64,000 nt of DNA from Cavia porcellus (GCF_034190915.1 NW_026947514.1:1757701-1821700); one strand, 5' to 3'; positions 23,301-35,984 are shown, counted from the first letter of the stretch. Translations and numbers: made by a program. The notes: generated from the sequence alone by a model not told the origin.

Positions 23301-23505
23301 CCTCAGCCCGGCACCGCAACCGCGGAAAACCCGCTGGGCCCGCCCGGCCGGGCATTGTCCGACGTGGACCCCGATTGGCTGCCCCAGCGGCCACGCCCCG
23401 CCGCGCCCCCCGAACCGCTCGCCCCGCGCCCGGCCTGGGGCGGCCCCTCCGCTAAAGCCCCCGCTCCGGGGACCCCGTGGCCTTGGCAGGGGGCTCGGAG
23501 GGCGC

Positions 23506-23523
23506 GGTGACTTTCAGGTCACC
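23506..23523. promoter_or_regulatory. Palindromic GGTGAC-N6-GTCACC near TNFAIP2 promoter
   Basis: A perfect 6-bp inverted repeat around TTTCAG that includes one AGGTCA nuclear-receptor half-site. It lies about 0.3 kb upstream of the inferred exon 1. The second half-site is imperfect. Confidence 0.25.
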
Positions 23524-23858
23524 AGGCAGAACTGGGAGTGGGTGGTACAGATAGGTGAGCCGGCGCGGGCGCCCTGAAGCCCTCGCCCTTTCCAGGTCCC
23601 TGGAGCAGACGCGACCTGGGGCGCTGGCTTAGACACCCCTGCGCACCCCTGCTCATATCTGACTCCCTCTGTGCCTGCCAAGGGTGGCCTTGAGCCGGTC
23701 CTGCTCCTTTCTAGGCCTCAGTTTCTCGTGTGCACTTTCTCAGGGTTTGGACTGGGCTGAGGGGGCCAGAAGGGTGGGCGGGGCAGGAGGGGCACCCACT
23801 GGCGACCGGGAGTTCACAGTTTAGAATTCCTGCCCTCGGGAAAGGAGCCTGTCATTCA

Positions 23859-23868
23859 GGAATTTCCC
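23859..23868. promoter_or_regulatory. Consensus kappa-B motif upstream of TNFAIP2
   Basis: GGAATTTCCC fits the NF-kB decamer. It lies about 0.65 kb upstream of the inferred TNFAIP2 exon 1. TNFAIP2 is a known NF-kB target, so a role is plausible but unproven. Confidence 0.4.
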
Positions 23869-25359
23869 GCTGGCATCCACTTCCTCTTCTGCCTCTGGCA
23901 GCATGCGCCCCCCCCCCCCCGCCTTTGTTTGGCCCCTGTTCTCCCCGTCCTCGAGGGCAAAGGCGTGGCTGAGTGGGGGGCTGTGCTCTGGGGGCGTTCA
24001 GGGGACTGAGAACTTCCTCTTCCTCCCGGGGAGTGGTGGCCAGAGCCAGCTCTCAGCCTGGACAGTCACCCCTCCTGTCCCTGGGGTACTAAAAGGGGCT
24101 GCTAACGGGGTGGCTTTCAGAGGCCCCATCACCGCTGTCCCCGAGGCCCCCAGGGGTGCTGATTTCCAGGCAAACCCCTGAGCCACAGTGTCCAGGCTGG
24201 GGGTCCTTCCGCCTGCTCCCCGGAGCACAGCTGGCGAGACTCAGGGTCCAGCCCCGCAGGGGTCATCCAGAGGGGAGGAGGTTGCGCAGTGGGGCGCTGG
24301 CCACTTCGATGGATGGTGCAGCTGGCCTGCCTGAGATCATCGTGCATTTCCCGCAGGGCTGCCCAGCTTCCCCACCCACTGCTCCTAATCCCAAACAGAT
24401 TGGGAATTTGCTGCAGACCTCAGCTCTGAAGCCCTAAATATACCGCGTCCCCAGCTCTGTGGGGCTGGGGCTGGGCCACCAGCCTTGTCCCCAGCAGCCC
24501 CAGTGGCTCACCCAGGGTAGCAGGCAGGATTGGAGGGGTGGTGTGTGCTTCCCCGCGTGGCACCAGGAGCTTTCCCACTCTGAGTCCGGCCTGAGGCTCG
24601 AGGGTCCCATGTGAAGTCCCCAGCATAAGGGAAATATGAAACTGGAGCCAGATGGAGGCGGGGAGGCAGAGAGAAAAGGACAGGAGGAGGCCCCTAGGGC
24701 ACACACTGTTCTGTCCCCCTCTTGACAGTCCCCCAGCAGCCAGCCGCGAGTAGCACCAGGCAGGAAGTCAGTGAGCGTCAGGCACTGACCCTCAGGACCA
24801 GCCCTGCCCACTTCTACCTCAGTGGGCTGGGCAGAGTCAGTCCAGCGCTGACCCCATCCAGCCTTGAAGCTATGGAGGCGGCGCATGGCCAGGAGGTGTG
24901 GTCCCCTCCTTGCCTGAGGCCTGAGACATGTGGGCCCCTTCCTGCCCAAGCAGTGACTGCTCACTCTGGTTTTAATTATGGTGAAGCATACACAGCATCG
25001 GTTTACCCTGTAACCATGGACTCAGTGTCAGCAGCACTGAGCCCATTGCCTCGTCTGCGACCCCGACACCTTCTACCCCAGATCTGCTCCACTTTGCCAG
25101 ATGGGAGCTCTGGTCCTGTTAGTGCCCCCAGCTCTCCCCGGTGGCACTGTCTACTCAGGGGGCCTCGGGCCAGGGGAAGGACACAGGACTTGTCCTGTCG
25201 TGGCCAGGCTCACCCACACTGCAGACCGTGTCCCAACGTCCTTCCTGTTACCCTGGACCTGCATCGTGTTCCACTGTGGCCGTCCCTCCCTCCGCAGGAG
25301 CTTGGGTCGCTGCTACTTTTCAGCTGCTGCGAATGGAGTGTTCAGTTTGACTTTGTAGG

Positions 25360-25480
25360 CAGGCACAGTGCCGGGCTCTGTCCTAGGTGCTCTGCACGTG
25401 GAAAATCTTACAAAGTAGGTACTGCATACCCTCTCTGCTCACAGATGAGGAAACTGAGGCACGCGTAGGTCTGATCAAGT
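25360..25480 (-). repeat. MIR element
   Basis: The MIR core is read in reverse: GGCACAGTGCCGGGCTCTGT, then GTAGGTACTGCATACCCTCT, then CAGATGAGGAAACTGAGGCA. This is an ancient mammalian SINE. Confidence 0.8.
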
Positions 25481-25691
25481 ACCTGCCAGAGACGGCGCTG
25501 CACTGTGCCACCTTGCTTCTCCTCCGGCGTTGCTTGGAACCTGCAGTGTAGCCAGATACACACTTAAATCAGGAGCAAGGAACAACTTGGCCCTAGAATT
25601 TAGATGTGGAAAGAAGAATGGTCCTCTTTTTCCTTTCTTTAAAAAATGGTATTAGATGGTTAGGCCTTTGTGCTGAGCTATGTACACACCC

Positions 25692-25810
25692 AACCTTTTT
25701 TTTAATTTTGAAACTGGGTCTTGCTAAATTACCCAGGCTGTACTCAAATTTGCAGTCCTCCTGCCTCTGCCTCCTGGAGTGCGGGGATTACAGGCATGTA
25801 CTGCCACACC
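25692..25810 (-). repeat. B1-type SINE
   Basis: GAAACTGGGTCTTGCTAAATTA ... CCTCCTGCCTCTGCCTCCTGG ... GGCATGTACTGCCACACCCA, reverse orientation. Confidence 0.75.
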
Positions 25811-28106
25811 CAACTCCTAATTCCCCACTTTTTCATTGTTTTGTTCAGCCAATTAACAGGGCAGGGCAGGAGGGGCCCAGCCTCAGCAGCCTGCCTGGCC
25901 AGAGCTAACACAGGACTGTATTACTGGCCCTCCCACACACATGGCTCAGCTATCGGAGGAGACAGCAGAAGGGAAGTTCTCTGAGGACCAGGGGAAGTTG
26001 AGGCAGAAGGGTCTGTGTCCTGGGGGCCGAGAGGTGCAGAGGCCAGGTGCCAAGAGCCTGAGTCGCAGTCTGGCCACAGCAGGAGGCTGCCACAAGCTTG
26101 GCAGTGGCCCTTGGCACAGAGGTGCTAGCTGCTGGCTCCGTGGGCTCCTGTGGGAAAGGCGGGGACATGCCAGGATGTCCCACGGCCCCCAGGGCGAACC
26201 CACTTCCCTCTGCGCGATGACTTGCACTTCCCACTGCCCAGCCTCCTTCTCTGGACCCGGTCAGGCCTCCCTCTTCCTTCTGTGTCCTCCAGACCTGGGA
26301 ACTTCCGGGCTTCCCTCACTGACACTGACTGCCCAGGGCAGAGCCACAGAGCCTCCATGGACAACAAGGACACTGAGTCTCAGAAGCAAAACAGATGCAA
26401 AAGATTGAGGCTTTGAGGCCGAGGTCCCCAAGAGAGGTTCCCAAGAGAGGAAGCAATGGGCCAGGGTCACTCACAGCAGCTTGAGGCTTTGGCTGGCGTA
26501 TGCTGACCTCCCTGTGATCACAGGATGGCCAGGACAGCTGACCAGCACTCCCTTGGGATACACTGCCAGAGGGGACGCATGACAGGCAATGCCCCTGGCT
26601 GTCACAGTCCTTCCCCATCCTCCCACAGGAAGCTTGACAGCTGGGGACAGGGCTCCTCACATATTTGGCAGATGAGGAAACTGAGGCCTGGGGAGGCCTG
26701 GTTCTAGGGGTCCCTGAGCCTGGGTCCTTTCCCTCACTGGAGCTGGCCATGTGGGAGGAAGCAGGGCCCTGGGCAGGAGGATCCAACCCTGGCCGCCTTT
26801 GTGGGGAGCACAGGGCAAGAGTGTTGCATGGAGGTGGCAGCCCTGGCCCTGGGGCTTCATGCAGGGTGACTCAGGCGCTCTGGGCAGTGAGCAGTGATGT
26901 CAAGCAGACCTCCCATTGCTGGAGACAGGCAGCACCAGCTGTACACAGGCTGTTCTCCTAACTGGTGTGATTTCCAGGAAGCGGCTGCAGTCTGGCCCAC
27001 TCAGGTCCCTCCAATGACAGCTGGTCCCAGGAACTTCCAGAGGCTGGAAGAGGGCGGAAGGGAGGGAGCTGCCCAGACTCTGCTGGGCCTCCCTGCAGTG
27101 GATGGGAGCCCCTGACCTCTGGGGACATGGAGGGGCGGGCAACTGCGTGGATGTGTGTGCAGCTCTGGATGTCCCGGGGCTCAGGCAGAGCTGACACAGC
27201 TGCTGTGTGCAGGGCCCCGGCCTTTGCTCTGTTCTGCCTCCAATTTTGCACAGGGAGGCAGAGCCCAGAGAGGTGGAGGAGCCTCCCCAGGGCTGCCCCC
27301 TGGCACTGGTGAGGTGCAGAGTGGGTTCCCACCCAGGCCTCCAGGTCCGAAGCTGATCCTTCACAGCAACTCTGAACCCCAGAAACAGCGGGTGCTGTCT
27401 GGACTGCCTCCTTCCAAGACCCCACACTTCCATTGTCTGGGGGCTCCACCAAGGCAGATGGGAGCCTTGAACTCATACAGATTTATTTGTATAGCAACTG
27501 GCAGGCCTCATCCCATCCCCCCTACCCAGCAGAATCAGAAATCTGACTTCCCAACTAGTTGCTTGGGGAAGCACCACTTTCTGTGGGGCAGAAGGGGACT
27601 TCACTTTAAAGAGCCTTTAAACTTTGGACCTGTATGTATTTATTACTCAGTGGGACGGGGAAGCCAAAATTGCTCACAGTGAGCTGGGTTCCTGGGAAGG
27701 AGAAGGGGCCTCTAAGTGACGGACAGGTCCCCAGGGCCCCAGCAGAAGGGAGCACTGAGGGAAGCAGGCCTTGTTCGAAGTTCAGTTCCCCCCGACTTTC
27801 GGGATGGGGTGGGCACAGCCTGGGCTGAGACCCAAGGACACCTGCCGCAGTGCCTGGTCGCCAACATGGCCACCTGTAAGGCAGCACTACAGTGGCTCAC
27901 AGCAGACAGACCCCTGCCCAGTCCCCAGGGCCACCGGGAAGGCACTCTTCGTGGGGAGCCAGTCCTGCCCCTCCCTGGACAGAGTGTGGATGGCAGTGGG
28001 TAGGGGCCTGCTGCAGCCACAAAGGGGTTTCTGTGGGTGGACTGGGGGTGGACAGCAGCTTTGGGGATCCTGCAGCCTCCTGTCCCCACCTGGCCCCATG
28101 AACTGG

Positions 28107-28686
28107 TGTTGCAGGCAGCCAAGTCAGTTAGAAATATTATAGGCTGTGAGAAAGGGCTGGATCCTCAAAGGAGCCAGTGCAGATACCTTACAACTGTGGG
28201 GGAGACAGACAGTTCCTGCTGTGGGCCAGGCCTCAAGACAAAGGATCAAACAAATGCATCCACATCCCAAAGACTGATATTCTAATTAGTTCCTATCACC
28301 CTGGAGTCACCATCCCATCCCCCTAGGGGAAAGGTCACAGCTCTAAGGATGCCTGCTTCCTATGTGACTTGCCTTCTCATTTGTCCCTAATGTAATCAAG
28401 GGCTATCAATCTTATTGGCTGACTATAGTTCTGTCCCACCTTATGCCCATCTGCTTTGTGAGCTCCCAGTTTCCCCCTCCCTGAACCAATGGTTTTACTC
28501 TATAAGTCTCTGGAAAAAACAGAGTCCTTTACAATCTGCTCAGGACCCCTTCTGTCTCTCTTCAGACAGAAACGTTCTCTCAATAAATATATTCTTCACC
28601 TCTGTTGTTCCTAAATTTCATTCTTCGGTTTTAGAGAACACAAACTCGTGAACATAGTAGGTTGGGAGTTTCATTCCCCTGTATCA
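28107..28686 (+). repeat. 5' LTR of the class I ERV
   Basis: 580 bp, TGTTGCAGG...TGTATCA. It has a TATA-like CTCTATAAG at about 28497 and AATAAA at 28582-28587, giving a conventional U3-R-U5 order. It differs from the 3' LTR by scattered substitutions and small indels. Confidence 0.9.
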
Positions 28687-28688
28687 TT

Positions 28689-28706
28689 TGGAGGTCCTAC
28701 TGAGAT
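28689..28706 (+). other. Primer binding site, tRNA-Gln type
   Basis: TGGAGGTCCTACTGAGAT follows the LTR after two T bases. It differs by two C-to-T changes from the complement of the 3' end of tRNA-Gln. Confidence 0.75.
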
Positions 28707-28940
28707 CACTGGGTAGAGGTGAGAGTTTGCTTTTGCTTCATAGACTCTGGACTGGGACTCGTGTAGGTAACAAATTTTTATGCTTCAAATTTTGCTTTGT
28801 CTTTGCCAGTTGTTTATAACTACTTGTGATAATTGCTTGCTATTTACCCATTGTTTTTAATTGCTTTGTCTCATATAATTTTATTAAAATAATGTGAATC
28901 TAAGTTAAAACTTGCAAAATTTATAATGTTATGATATTTC

Positions 28941-30014
28941 TGTTGTACTCTAAGAAAATAGCTTCGTTATATGTGTATTATAGCAAACCTGTAAAGTGGC
29001 TTACTAAATGTGTTTTTTTATCCTTTTTCCCTAACTGATATGTTAAGTGACCTAATTGATATGTTGAGCAATACTCTCCTCTGTAAAGAATTGCAAGAAT
29101 CTCACCTAATTGATATGTTAACCATTGTTGCCCTCTCCAAACTACAGAAGTTGTGCTAAAACAAGCTAACAAGGGTTGTTAATCACTGTTAGGCACCTCT
29201 ATTGTCTGCTAAAGAGCTAAAGAAAACTAGAATAGCCCATTAATTTACACTTGTTTAAAGTAACCTGCTTGTGTGCAGAGAGATTTGCTTATGAGTTTAA
29301 GCCTTTACCCTGACCTTGACACATAACCGCCGTTTTCTGTTCTGTATGGCGCCTTATTGCCTCCCTCTCCCCTCACCTATCTATCTAGGCCATAAAGAAT
29401 TTGGGTTTCTGGTGACTTCTTCCCGACCCGGTGATGATCTGTCATAAAATGAGCCTGCCCCAAATTTTAAGAACTGTCTAGCTTCAAAGAAATTACCGGG
29501 AAATACTATGGCCCAAACCCCAATCCGTGCTTTCCTTTTGTTCTGTATGCATCAAATGTGTTAGATATCAGATCTTTGTAAAACTTAAGTTTCAGCTTCT
29601 TGTAACTCTTGACCTCTTCGCACCCACTAGCGAAAACGAGCTGTCCTGGGATAATTAACTGTCCACTTTCTTCTCCAAATATTGCTGCAGATGTGCCACT
29701 CCGAGATAATGTCAGTCTGTAGGATGGGAGTAATTTGAGAAACACCAGGAACTCCCGAGATTGTCAGAGCTAAGTGGACAGCAATACAGTTTCCAGACTC
29801 GGGTCAACAAGTTTGATGGCTCTGCAGGTTTCTTTGTTCCTCCCCCCACCCTTTTCCTCCAGCATCTTTTTAAAGTCCTCCCTTCAGTCTCTGGGACAGA
29901 GTCTCCAAATTGGATCCTGGAGACTGGTCGCCAGGCCTGGAAATAAAGCCTTTGCCACCTAAATTTTCGGTCTCTTGCCTCCTTGGGTTTTATACCGGGG
30001 CCCAAGTTATAACA
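28941..30014 (+). mobile_element. Nested solo LTR of a second ERV family
   Basis: 1074 bp with TGTTGTA...TATAACA inverted termini and AATAAA at 29942-29947 near the 3' end. It is flanked by a 5-bp duplication ATTTC (28936-28940 and 30015-30019). It is inserted in the leader of the class I provirus and unrelated in sequence to that provirus's LTRs. A 5-bp duplication points to an ERV3/ERVL-type or similar family, which I could not name. Confidence 0.75.
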
Positions 30015-30019
30015 ATTTC

Positions 30020-32288
30020 TTTTTTGTTTTTGTTTATTTATTTATTTTTTTGATGGTATGATATTTCTTTAATGGTATCTTATTATTATTTTGTTCTTGT
30101 ACAAGTGAAATTAACATTAGTTGCTAAAGTCGCTGGTACTCCTTGCCTGACTGTATTTAGACAACAGCATTAGAAAAGATATTAGAACACCTCTGACAGG
30201 GTTTAATGTAAACCTCTGTAAAATGGTTCTCTTAAATGGAAATCTAGCTCAAAAAATATACATGCCTACATAAAAAAACCAGGACTCGTTCCTCCGTTTA
30301 AGCAGCACTAGGGTGGTGGCGAGCCCTAAGACTTGGAGGACAGTTTCGCTTAGACAGACTGGCTCTGATTCCCTCTGTACTCTACAGGAAATGCCAGGCC
30401 TGTTCTGCTTCAGTTTCCCGCCTTGGACTTTACCTCTACTCATTCCCACTTTGCACTTCCCTTACAGAGGCATGTGACGTCTGACAGAACTCTAGACTAG
30501 TCCAACCTTGTCCTTCTTAGTTAAGCCATAGAAAATGAGCATTTGCTAACACCGAAGACAGGAAGGTCATTTTAGAGAAAGCACACATACCCCATCCGTG
30601 GGTCAGGTGAGACACTGATTGGAATTGTGCCTGTCCAGGAGAACACACGTTAAGAGCCATGTCCTGGCTCAGTGTTCTGGGCAAATCTTCTTTGGAGATT
30701 AAACCTGAGACACAGTGGGGAGAACCAGCTTCCTATGACAGTGGGAGGAACTAACCCCGGAAGCAGCACACATGGGGGACCTAAACACATTTGAATAAGG
30801 AGGCTCTCCAATCTCTCAAGCTGTGGACCTTAGAACCTTAAAAATTCATAGAGCAGTAGGTAGTGATCTTGCTGCTTTAACTATCCCTTACAGAATTTTG
30901 ACACAGTGGTTACTCTGCCAGCTAATTAATTGTTCTTACAGCAGCTGCCACCTTCAAAAGTGGAGGACAGGCTCCCCAGCATCTGTGTGGAGAATCCCCA
31001 CTGAAGCCAGTGGCCAGTGGAGTCAATGGAATGTTGACCAGACAGACAGCTGGATTCCTTTCTGGAGACTGATCTTGGTTATCTGGGCCAATAGAAACTG
31101 AGAACTGAGTGGCCAGGACAACTCTCTGGTGGACACCCAAAAGTTCCTCGGTGGACATTGGCTCATGACCACTGGAAATTTCCACTTTTCTATCATCCTT
31201 ATTTCTAAACTTTCAGTGGATTTTCATATCACTTAGGCTACCTTCCCCTACCTTCAGAGATAAGACTGAGGTGGCTTTCACATAGTTTATATTTCACAGT
31301 AGGCTGTAGGAAAGGATTTGCCTTTGTGCTTACACATGTTAATTAAGAGTAAAAAGGCTTTTCTTTTCTGCGTGCCTAGAAAATTGATGTGCCTTTTTCT
31401 AACATAAACTGTGACTGCTAGATGATAATTTGTACATTTAACCCGTGAGCTCCAAAGATATAGAAATTTAAATGAAGTGTGACCTTACCTTGTTACTAGG
31501 AAAGGTTACCTACATAATTAAGTGGGAGACAAATGCCTGGGGACCCCTTTGCCCAGTGCATGGGGTAACCTCCTCCAGTTCTAGCTATCTCTAGAGGAAA
31601 AGAAAAGCATCTTACTTCCAACTCACCTGTTAACCTATGCTCTGTTCCAGTAAGCAAAGTAGTTTGTTACAAAATTATGCTTCCTTCTTTAAGCATTTCT
31701 TATGGAAACAAAGTCCATGAGCTATCTGGGAAGACAGGATCACGCATCAGGCTGAGGGAAGGAGGCTGGTGGAATCTATCTTCCGTGCTCTCCAGGTGGC
31801 ATCCACCCACTCTGGGGCAATGTCAACCCAGGGATGCCTAGGGATATTTAGCAAATAGGAATAAAAAGGGACTTGCTCATCTTCTTTATTTGCATAATTA
31901 GATAGCTCACTGTCTGTCCCAGCCTTTGGGTGAGTCAACATAGACGCTAGAGGGGGAGAGGGGATGAGAAGGGACAAGAGACGTAAAGAATGGAAAGAGT
32001 AACAAATATATCCACTGGGGGAGAAGGGAGTTGGGTTCTGAGACTTCAGCAGGTAACTTAGCAACAGTGGCAAGACCGAGGGTTATAGGTTAATTCAAAT
32101 TTCCCATGCACGTGCATGCGGGCTCATAAAGTGGACTGATTAACATAATCCCTGAATGGGCCAAACAGACTAGGCAAGGAGCTGCTTAACTACCAAACTT
32201 AACTCCTAGAGGGGGTTAAGGTAGTGCTTCCTGCAGAATAAGGTGGCAGCCAATTACAGGGCTTCTCACAAATGTCTTTTGTAGCTTA
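30020..32288. other. ERV leader or gag-upstream sequence, unassigned
   Basis: AT-rich sequence between the nested LTR and recognisable gag. Short open frames (for example 30823-31101 plus, 31747-32073 minus) have no recognised domain. A short SINE-like stretch (GTAGCTTAGTG ... GAGTTCAATTCTCAGGTAC) lies at about 32281-32321. Confidence 0.4.
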
Positions 32289-32339
32289 GTGAAAGGTCCT
32301 GAGTTCAATTCTCAGGTACAAAAAGGTTTCGTACTTATG

Positions 32340-33550
32340 CCTTGCTTCTGTATTACAGACGTGGGCAACTCAATGCCAAAGCCCTTTACTCCTCCGGAAT
32401 GTATTCTTCAGCACTGGAAGATGTTCGACCCTTCTGTGTTAAAAAAGATTCAATTGGTATTTCTCTGCAAAGGTGCGTGGCCTACCTACCCCCTAGAGCC
32501 AAAGTGGATACAGAGGGAATTATTAATTATGATGCTCTTTCACAACTAAAATCATATTGTAAGAAAGAGAAAATGTGGTTAGAACTACAGTATGTTAAAA
32601 TTTTCTTTGCATTAAGAGATAATTCTTATCTATGCTTCAGATATAATTATGATCCTTATGATACCACTCCTATTCATAGCTTTCTTTCTCTCAGCGACTT
32701 AAAACTAATGAAGCTAGAACTAGGAAAATTTTCGGATGACCCTGATAAGTACATTGATGTCTCTAGAGGATTTACTCAGACCTACGAGCTAGGCTGGAAA
32801 TTGTAATGTTACTCTTAAATCAAACATTGACTTCTAGTGAGAGAGAGGCAGCATTGCAAGCTGCTATTGCCTTTAAAGATGAATATCTTATTGTTAAATT
32901 TAGAAGGCCAGAAGACAGACAGACAGGGGACCACCAGTTCCCACTGGGGTGCAAGTAGTTCCTATCCAACACCCCAAGTGGCCTGCCGACAATACAGGAG
33001 ATTGGAAGTGGAGACATTTTCAAGTGTGTATTCTTGAAGGTCTCAGAAGGACAAAAACCAAGCTTCTAGTTATCTTAAATTGTCAGCTACTTCTCAGGAA
33101 AAAGGTGAAAACTCCTCTGACTTCTTAGATCATTTATCAGAGGCAACAATAAAACATATATATAGATCCTAATTTGATAGAGGGACAGATTTTGCTTAAA
33201 GACATGTTTATTACTCAATCAACTCCAGACATTAGAAAGAAGCTACAAAAGATAGCCGTTGCTCCAGAGAGCTCACTTGATGCTTTAGTAAAAGTTGTCT
33301 CCTCAGCATTTTGTAAGCATAATGAGGAGGAGGCCAAGGAGAGAAAACAAAGAGACCAAGAACAAGCAGCTGCCTTGGTGGCAGCATTGAGAGAAACAGA
33401 CCCTAAGTCTGATTCTTGGGGTTCCAAGGAGAATTCAAGGACAATGCAGACCTGCTATTGCTGCCCCAGGCCAGAGCACCTTAAGAGGGGCCGCACTCAG
33501 AGCCCAGGGCCATGCTCCGACTGCAGAGGTGCCCACTGAGGTCAGACTGC
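32340..33550 (+). pseudogene. Retroviral gag relic (class I)
   Basis: Matrix-like, capsid-like and nucleocapsid segments occur in order but in different frames. Capsid motif LGKFSDDPDKYIDV is at about 32725-32765. A conserved block PDIRKKLQKIA is at about 33219-33251 and precedes a charged Glu/Arg/Lys-rich linker. Two zinc-knuckle remnants follow (about 33450-33545); the first has lost its last Cys (CYCC...H then Arg) and the second reads CSDCRGAHWRSDC. Gag is the structural polyprotein. At least one frameshift within matrix and stops after capsid inactivate it. Confidence 0.82.
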
Positions 33551-35000
33551 CCTCTGAGGCCTCCAGGGTCAGACCCTCCTATCAGTTGGTCCAGCAGGAC
33601 TGGACTGAGGGGCACTGGGGCACTCGCTACCCTCTCCCTCTGGCTGCACTGTCATCTCCACAGAGGAGCCCGGGTAATCATGACTATAGAGGAAAAGAAG
33701 TCAGCCTATTGCTGGACTCTGGCGCAAGCCTCTGGCTCCTTCTTTCCAATCCTGGCCTTCCTTCTAGTCCCCACACCTCAGTGAAAGGAGCCACTGGAGA
33801 GGAGGTAATTCGCTACTTTTCACAGCCCTTAGGCTGTAACTGGGGTGGTTTTATTTCTACACATTCATTTTTGATTATGCCTGAAAGTCCAGTTCCCCTC
33901 GTAGGAAGGGATATTTTATCATGTTTAAATACTGTGATACCTATGCACCCAGGTCAGGCATGCTGCCTTCCCCTCACGGAGACAGAAATAAACCCTGAAG
34001 TATCGGCAACTAAAGGTAGAATAGGTGGGGCAGTAAGAGCTGCCCCGGTACAGACACACCTCAGAGACTCTATTTGTCCTCATCAGAGACAGTATCCTTT
34101 AAGACCGGAAGTTAAGAGAGGAGTAATACCTATAATTGATAATCTCAGGGCACAAGGCTTACCTGAGCCCTGTAACAGTCTGTGCAATATTCCAATCTTG
34201 GGAATTCAGAAACCCAGTGGGGCATGGAGGCTGGCACAGGACCTTAGACTGATAAATGAGGCAGCAGTGCCCATTCACCCAGTGGTACCCAATCCACACA
34301 CTCTGCTTTCTCAGATCCCAGATCCCAGTTGGTTCTCAGTGTTAGATTTAAAGCATGTCTTCTTTCGTATCCCTTTACATACAGATTCTCAGTTTCTTTT
34401 TGCTTTTGAAAATCCATAGGACCAAGCATCTCAAGTCTTTTTTTTTTTTGTCTTTTTCCTTTTTTATCGGTACCGGGGATCGAACTCACAACTGCCTGCT
34501 TGCAAGGCAGGCGCTTATGCCGCTGAGCTAAATCTCCAGCCCTGCATCTCAAGTCTTGACACGGACTGTGCTCCCCCAGGGGTTCAAAGATTGTCCACAT
34601 CTTTTTAGACAAGTGCTTCCCCACAACTTGGCATGTTTTGAGTTTTCCCAGGTCACAATCTCGCAATATGGAGATGACATACTGTTATGTGCTCTCTTGG
34701 AAGAGCTCTATAGCCAAGACACTTGTGCTCTGCTAAATTTTCTAGCAGACACAGGTTATAAGGTCTCTAAATCTAAGGCAGCACTTTGCTGTCTTGAGAT
34801 AAAATATTTAGGCCTCATATCCAAAGGGGCCCAAAGACTAGGAAAAAAAGAGAATTAAACCTAATCTTTCCTTCCCATAGCCCCAAACTCTAAAACAGCT
34901 AAGGAGATTCCTGGGAGTTACAGGCTTTTGCCACCTTTGGATACCTAGATACGGGGAGATTATACAACCCCTCTATCAACTTATAAAAGAGACACACAGG
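33529..35000 (+). pseudogene. Retroviral pol relic: protease and reverse transcriptase
   Basis: Protease is marked by LLDSGAS (about 33709-33729), a variant of the D-T-G catalytic motif, and by a later VGRDILS block. RT begins at about 34100 with DNLRAQGLPEP, WRLAQDLRLINEA and WFSVLDLKHVFF. The frame is then cut by an ID SINE. RT resumes with QYGDDILL (about 34663-34686), where the usual second residue of the Y-x-D-D box is Gly. The connection-domain stretch LRRFLGVTGF follows at about 34897. Multiple breaks are present. Confidence 0.85.
34439..34543 (-). repeat. ID-like SINE inserted in ERV pol
   Basis: A young full-length copy in reverse orientation (TTTTTATCGGTACCGGGGATCG ... GAGCTAAATCTCCAGCCCT). 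It is flanked by GCATCTCAAGTCT (34426-34438 and 34544-34556), a 13-bp target duplication. Confidence 0.92.
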
Positions 35001-35599
35001 CATATCCCCATAGTTTATGAGGAAAACCTGATTCCCAAGCAGCATTCTAAAAGCTTAAACAAACACTTCCAAATGCCCTGAGCCTACCCACAGGACACCA
35101 TTTCAGTTTGTACGTAGAGGAGAGGAGTCACAGCTTTTGGGAAGACTTCCACAGCATCAAGGACCTGCTCAGCAACCCACAGGGTATCTGAACGACTTAG
35201 ATGGCTAACTAAGGGATGGCCTGCTGGCCTTGGAGCTGTGGCTCTCCTAGTGCCAGAGGCAACCAAGCTGACTTTAGGCAGAGATACACCTCACAATGCG
35301 GCAGGGCTCCTTTCTTCCAAAGGGAGCGGATGGCTGTCTGATAACCAACTGCTTAAGCACCAGGCTCTACTTCAAGGACCAGCCATTCAAATAGACATTC
35401 AAATCCCGCCACCTTCTTGCAAGAACAGGAGGAAGAAACTGAGATTGATAAACATGACTGTAAACAGGTAGTTCTTCATACATATTCAGCCAAAAAAAGC
35501 TTCTTAGACACCTGCTTACTGACCCAGATTCAACCCTCTCCTGTGATGGCAGCTCCTTAAGACCGGAGATGCAGTGGTAACTTTACACCATAGTCTTAG

Positions 35600-35830
35600 A
35601 AGCTCTCACTTACACGTGGAACCAGGGCTCAGCTAGGAGAGCTCACAGCTCTGACCAGAGCCTTGCAACTCAGCAAGGGACAGAAGGTCAGTATTTACAC
35701 TGATTCGAAGCATGCTTCCTAGTGTTACATGCTCATGCAGCCATTTGGGAAGAAAGAAATTACCTAACAGCCCACAGATCTCCTATAAAATATAAGGAGA
35801 TAGATGATCTTTTATCATAGGCTGTTCTTC
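35600..35830 (+). pseudogene. RNase H relic of the class I ERV
   Basis: The conserved motif YTDSKHA is at about 35696-35716, followed in a shifted frame by a histidine/alanine-rich helix and NYLTAHRS-like text. The integrase that should follow cannot be found. Confidence 0.7.
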
Positions 35831-35984
35831 CAAATCAGATGGCATTAGATGTTCTAACAGCAGCACAGGAGGTCACTTGTGCAATTGTAAAAACAACGTG
35901 TGTATACATTCCTGATTCTTCTGCTAATCTCAGTAGTAATTCAAGGTGTTAGATAACAAGTCAATGACATGTCAGATTCTAAAA

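Larger units (their letters stand above)
23301..28106. other. Intergenic region between TNFAIP2 and the ERV
   Basis: No gene is recognised. Visible items are a poly-C run at about 23907-23921, a MIR on the minus strand at about 25360-25480 (ACAGATGAGGAAACTGAGGC), a reverse B1 at about 25692-25810, and further MIR-like fragments near 26665 and 27240. Open frames of up to about 250 codons are GC-driven and show no domain. Confidence 0.5.
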
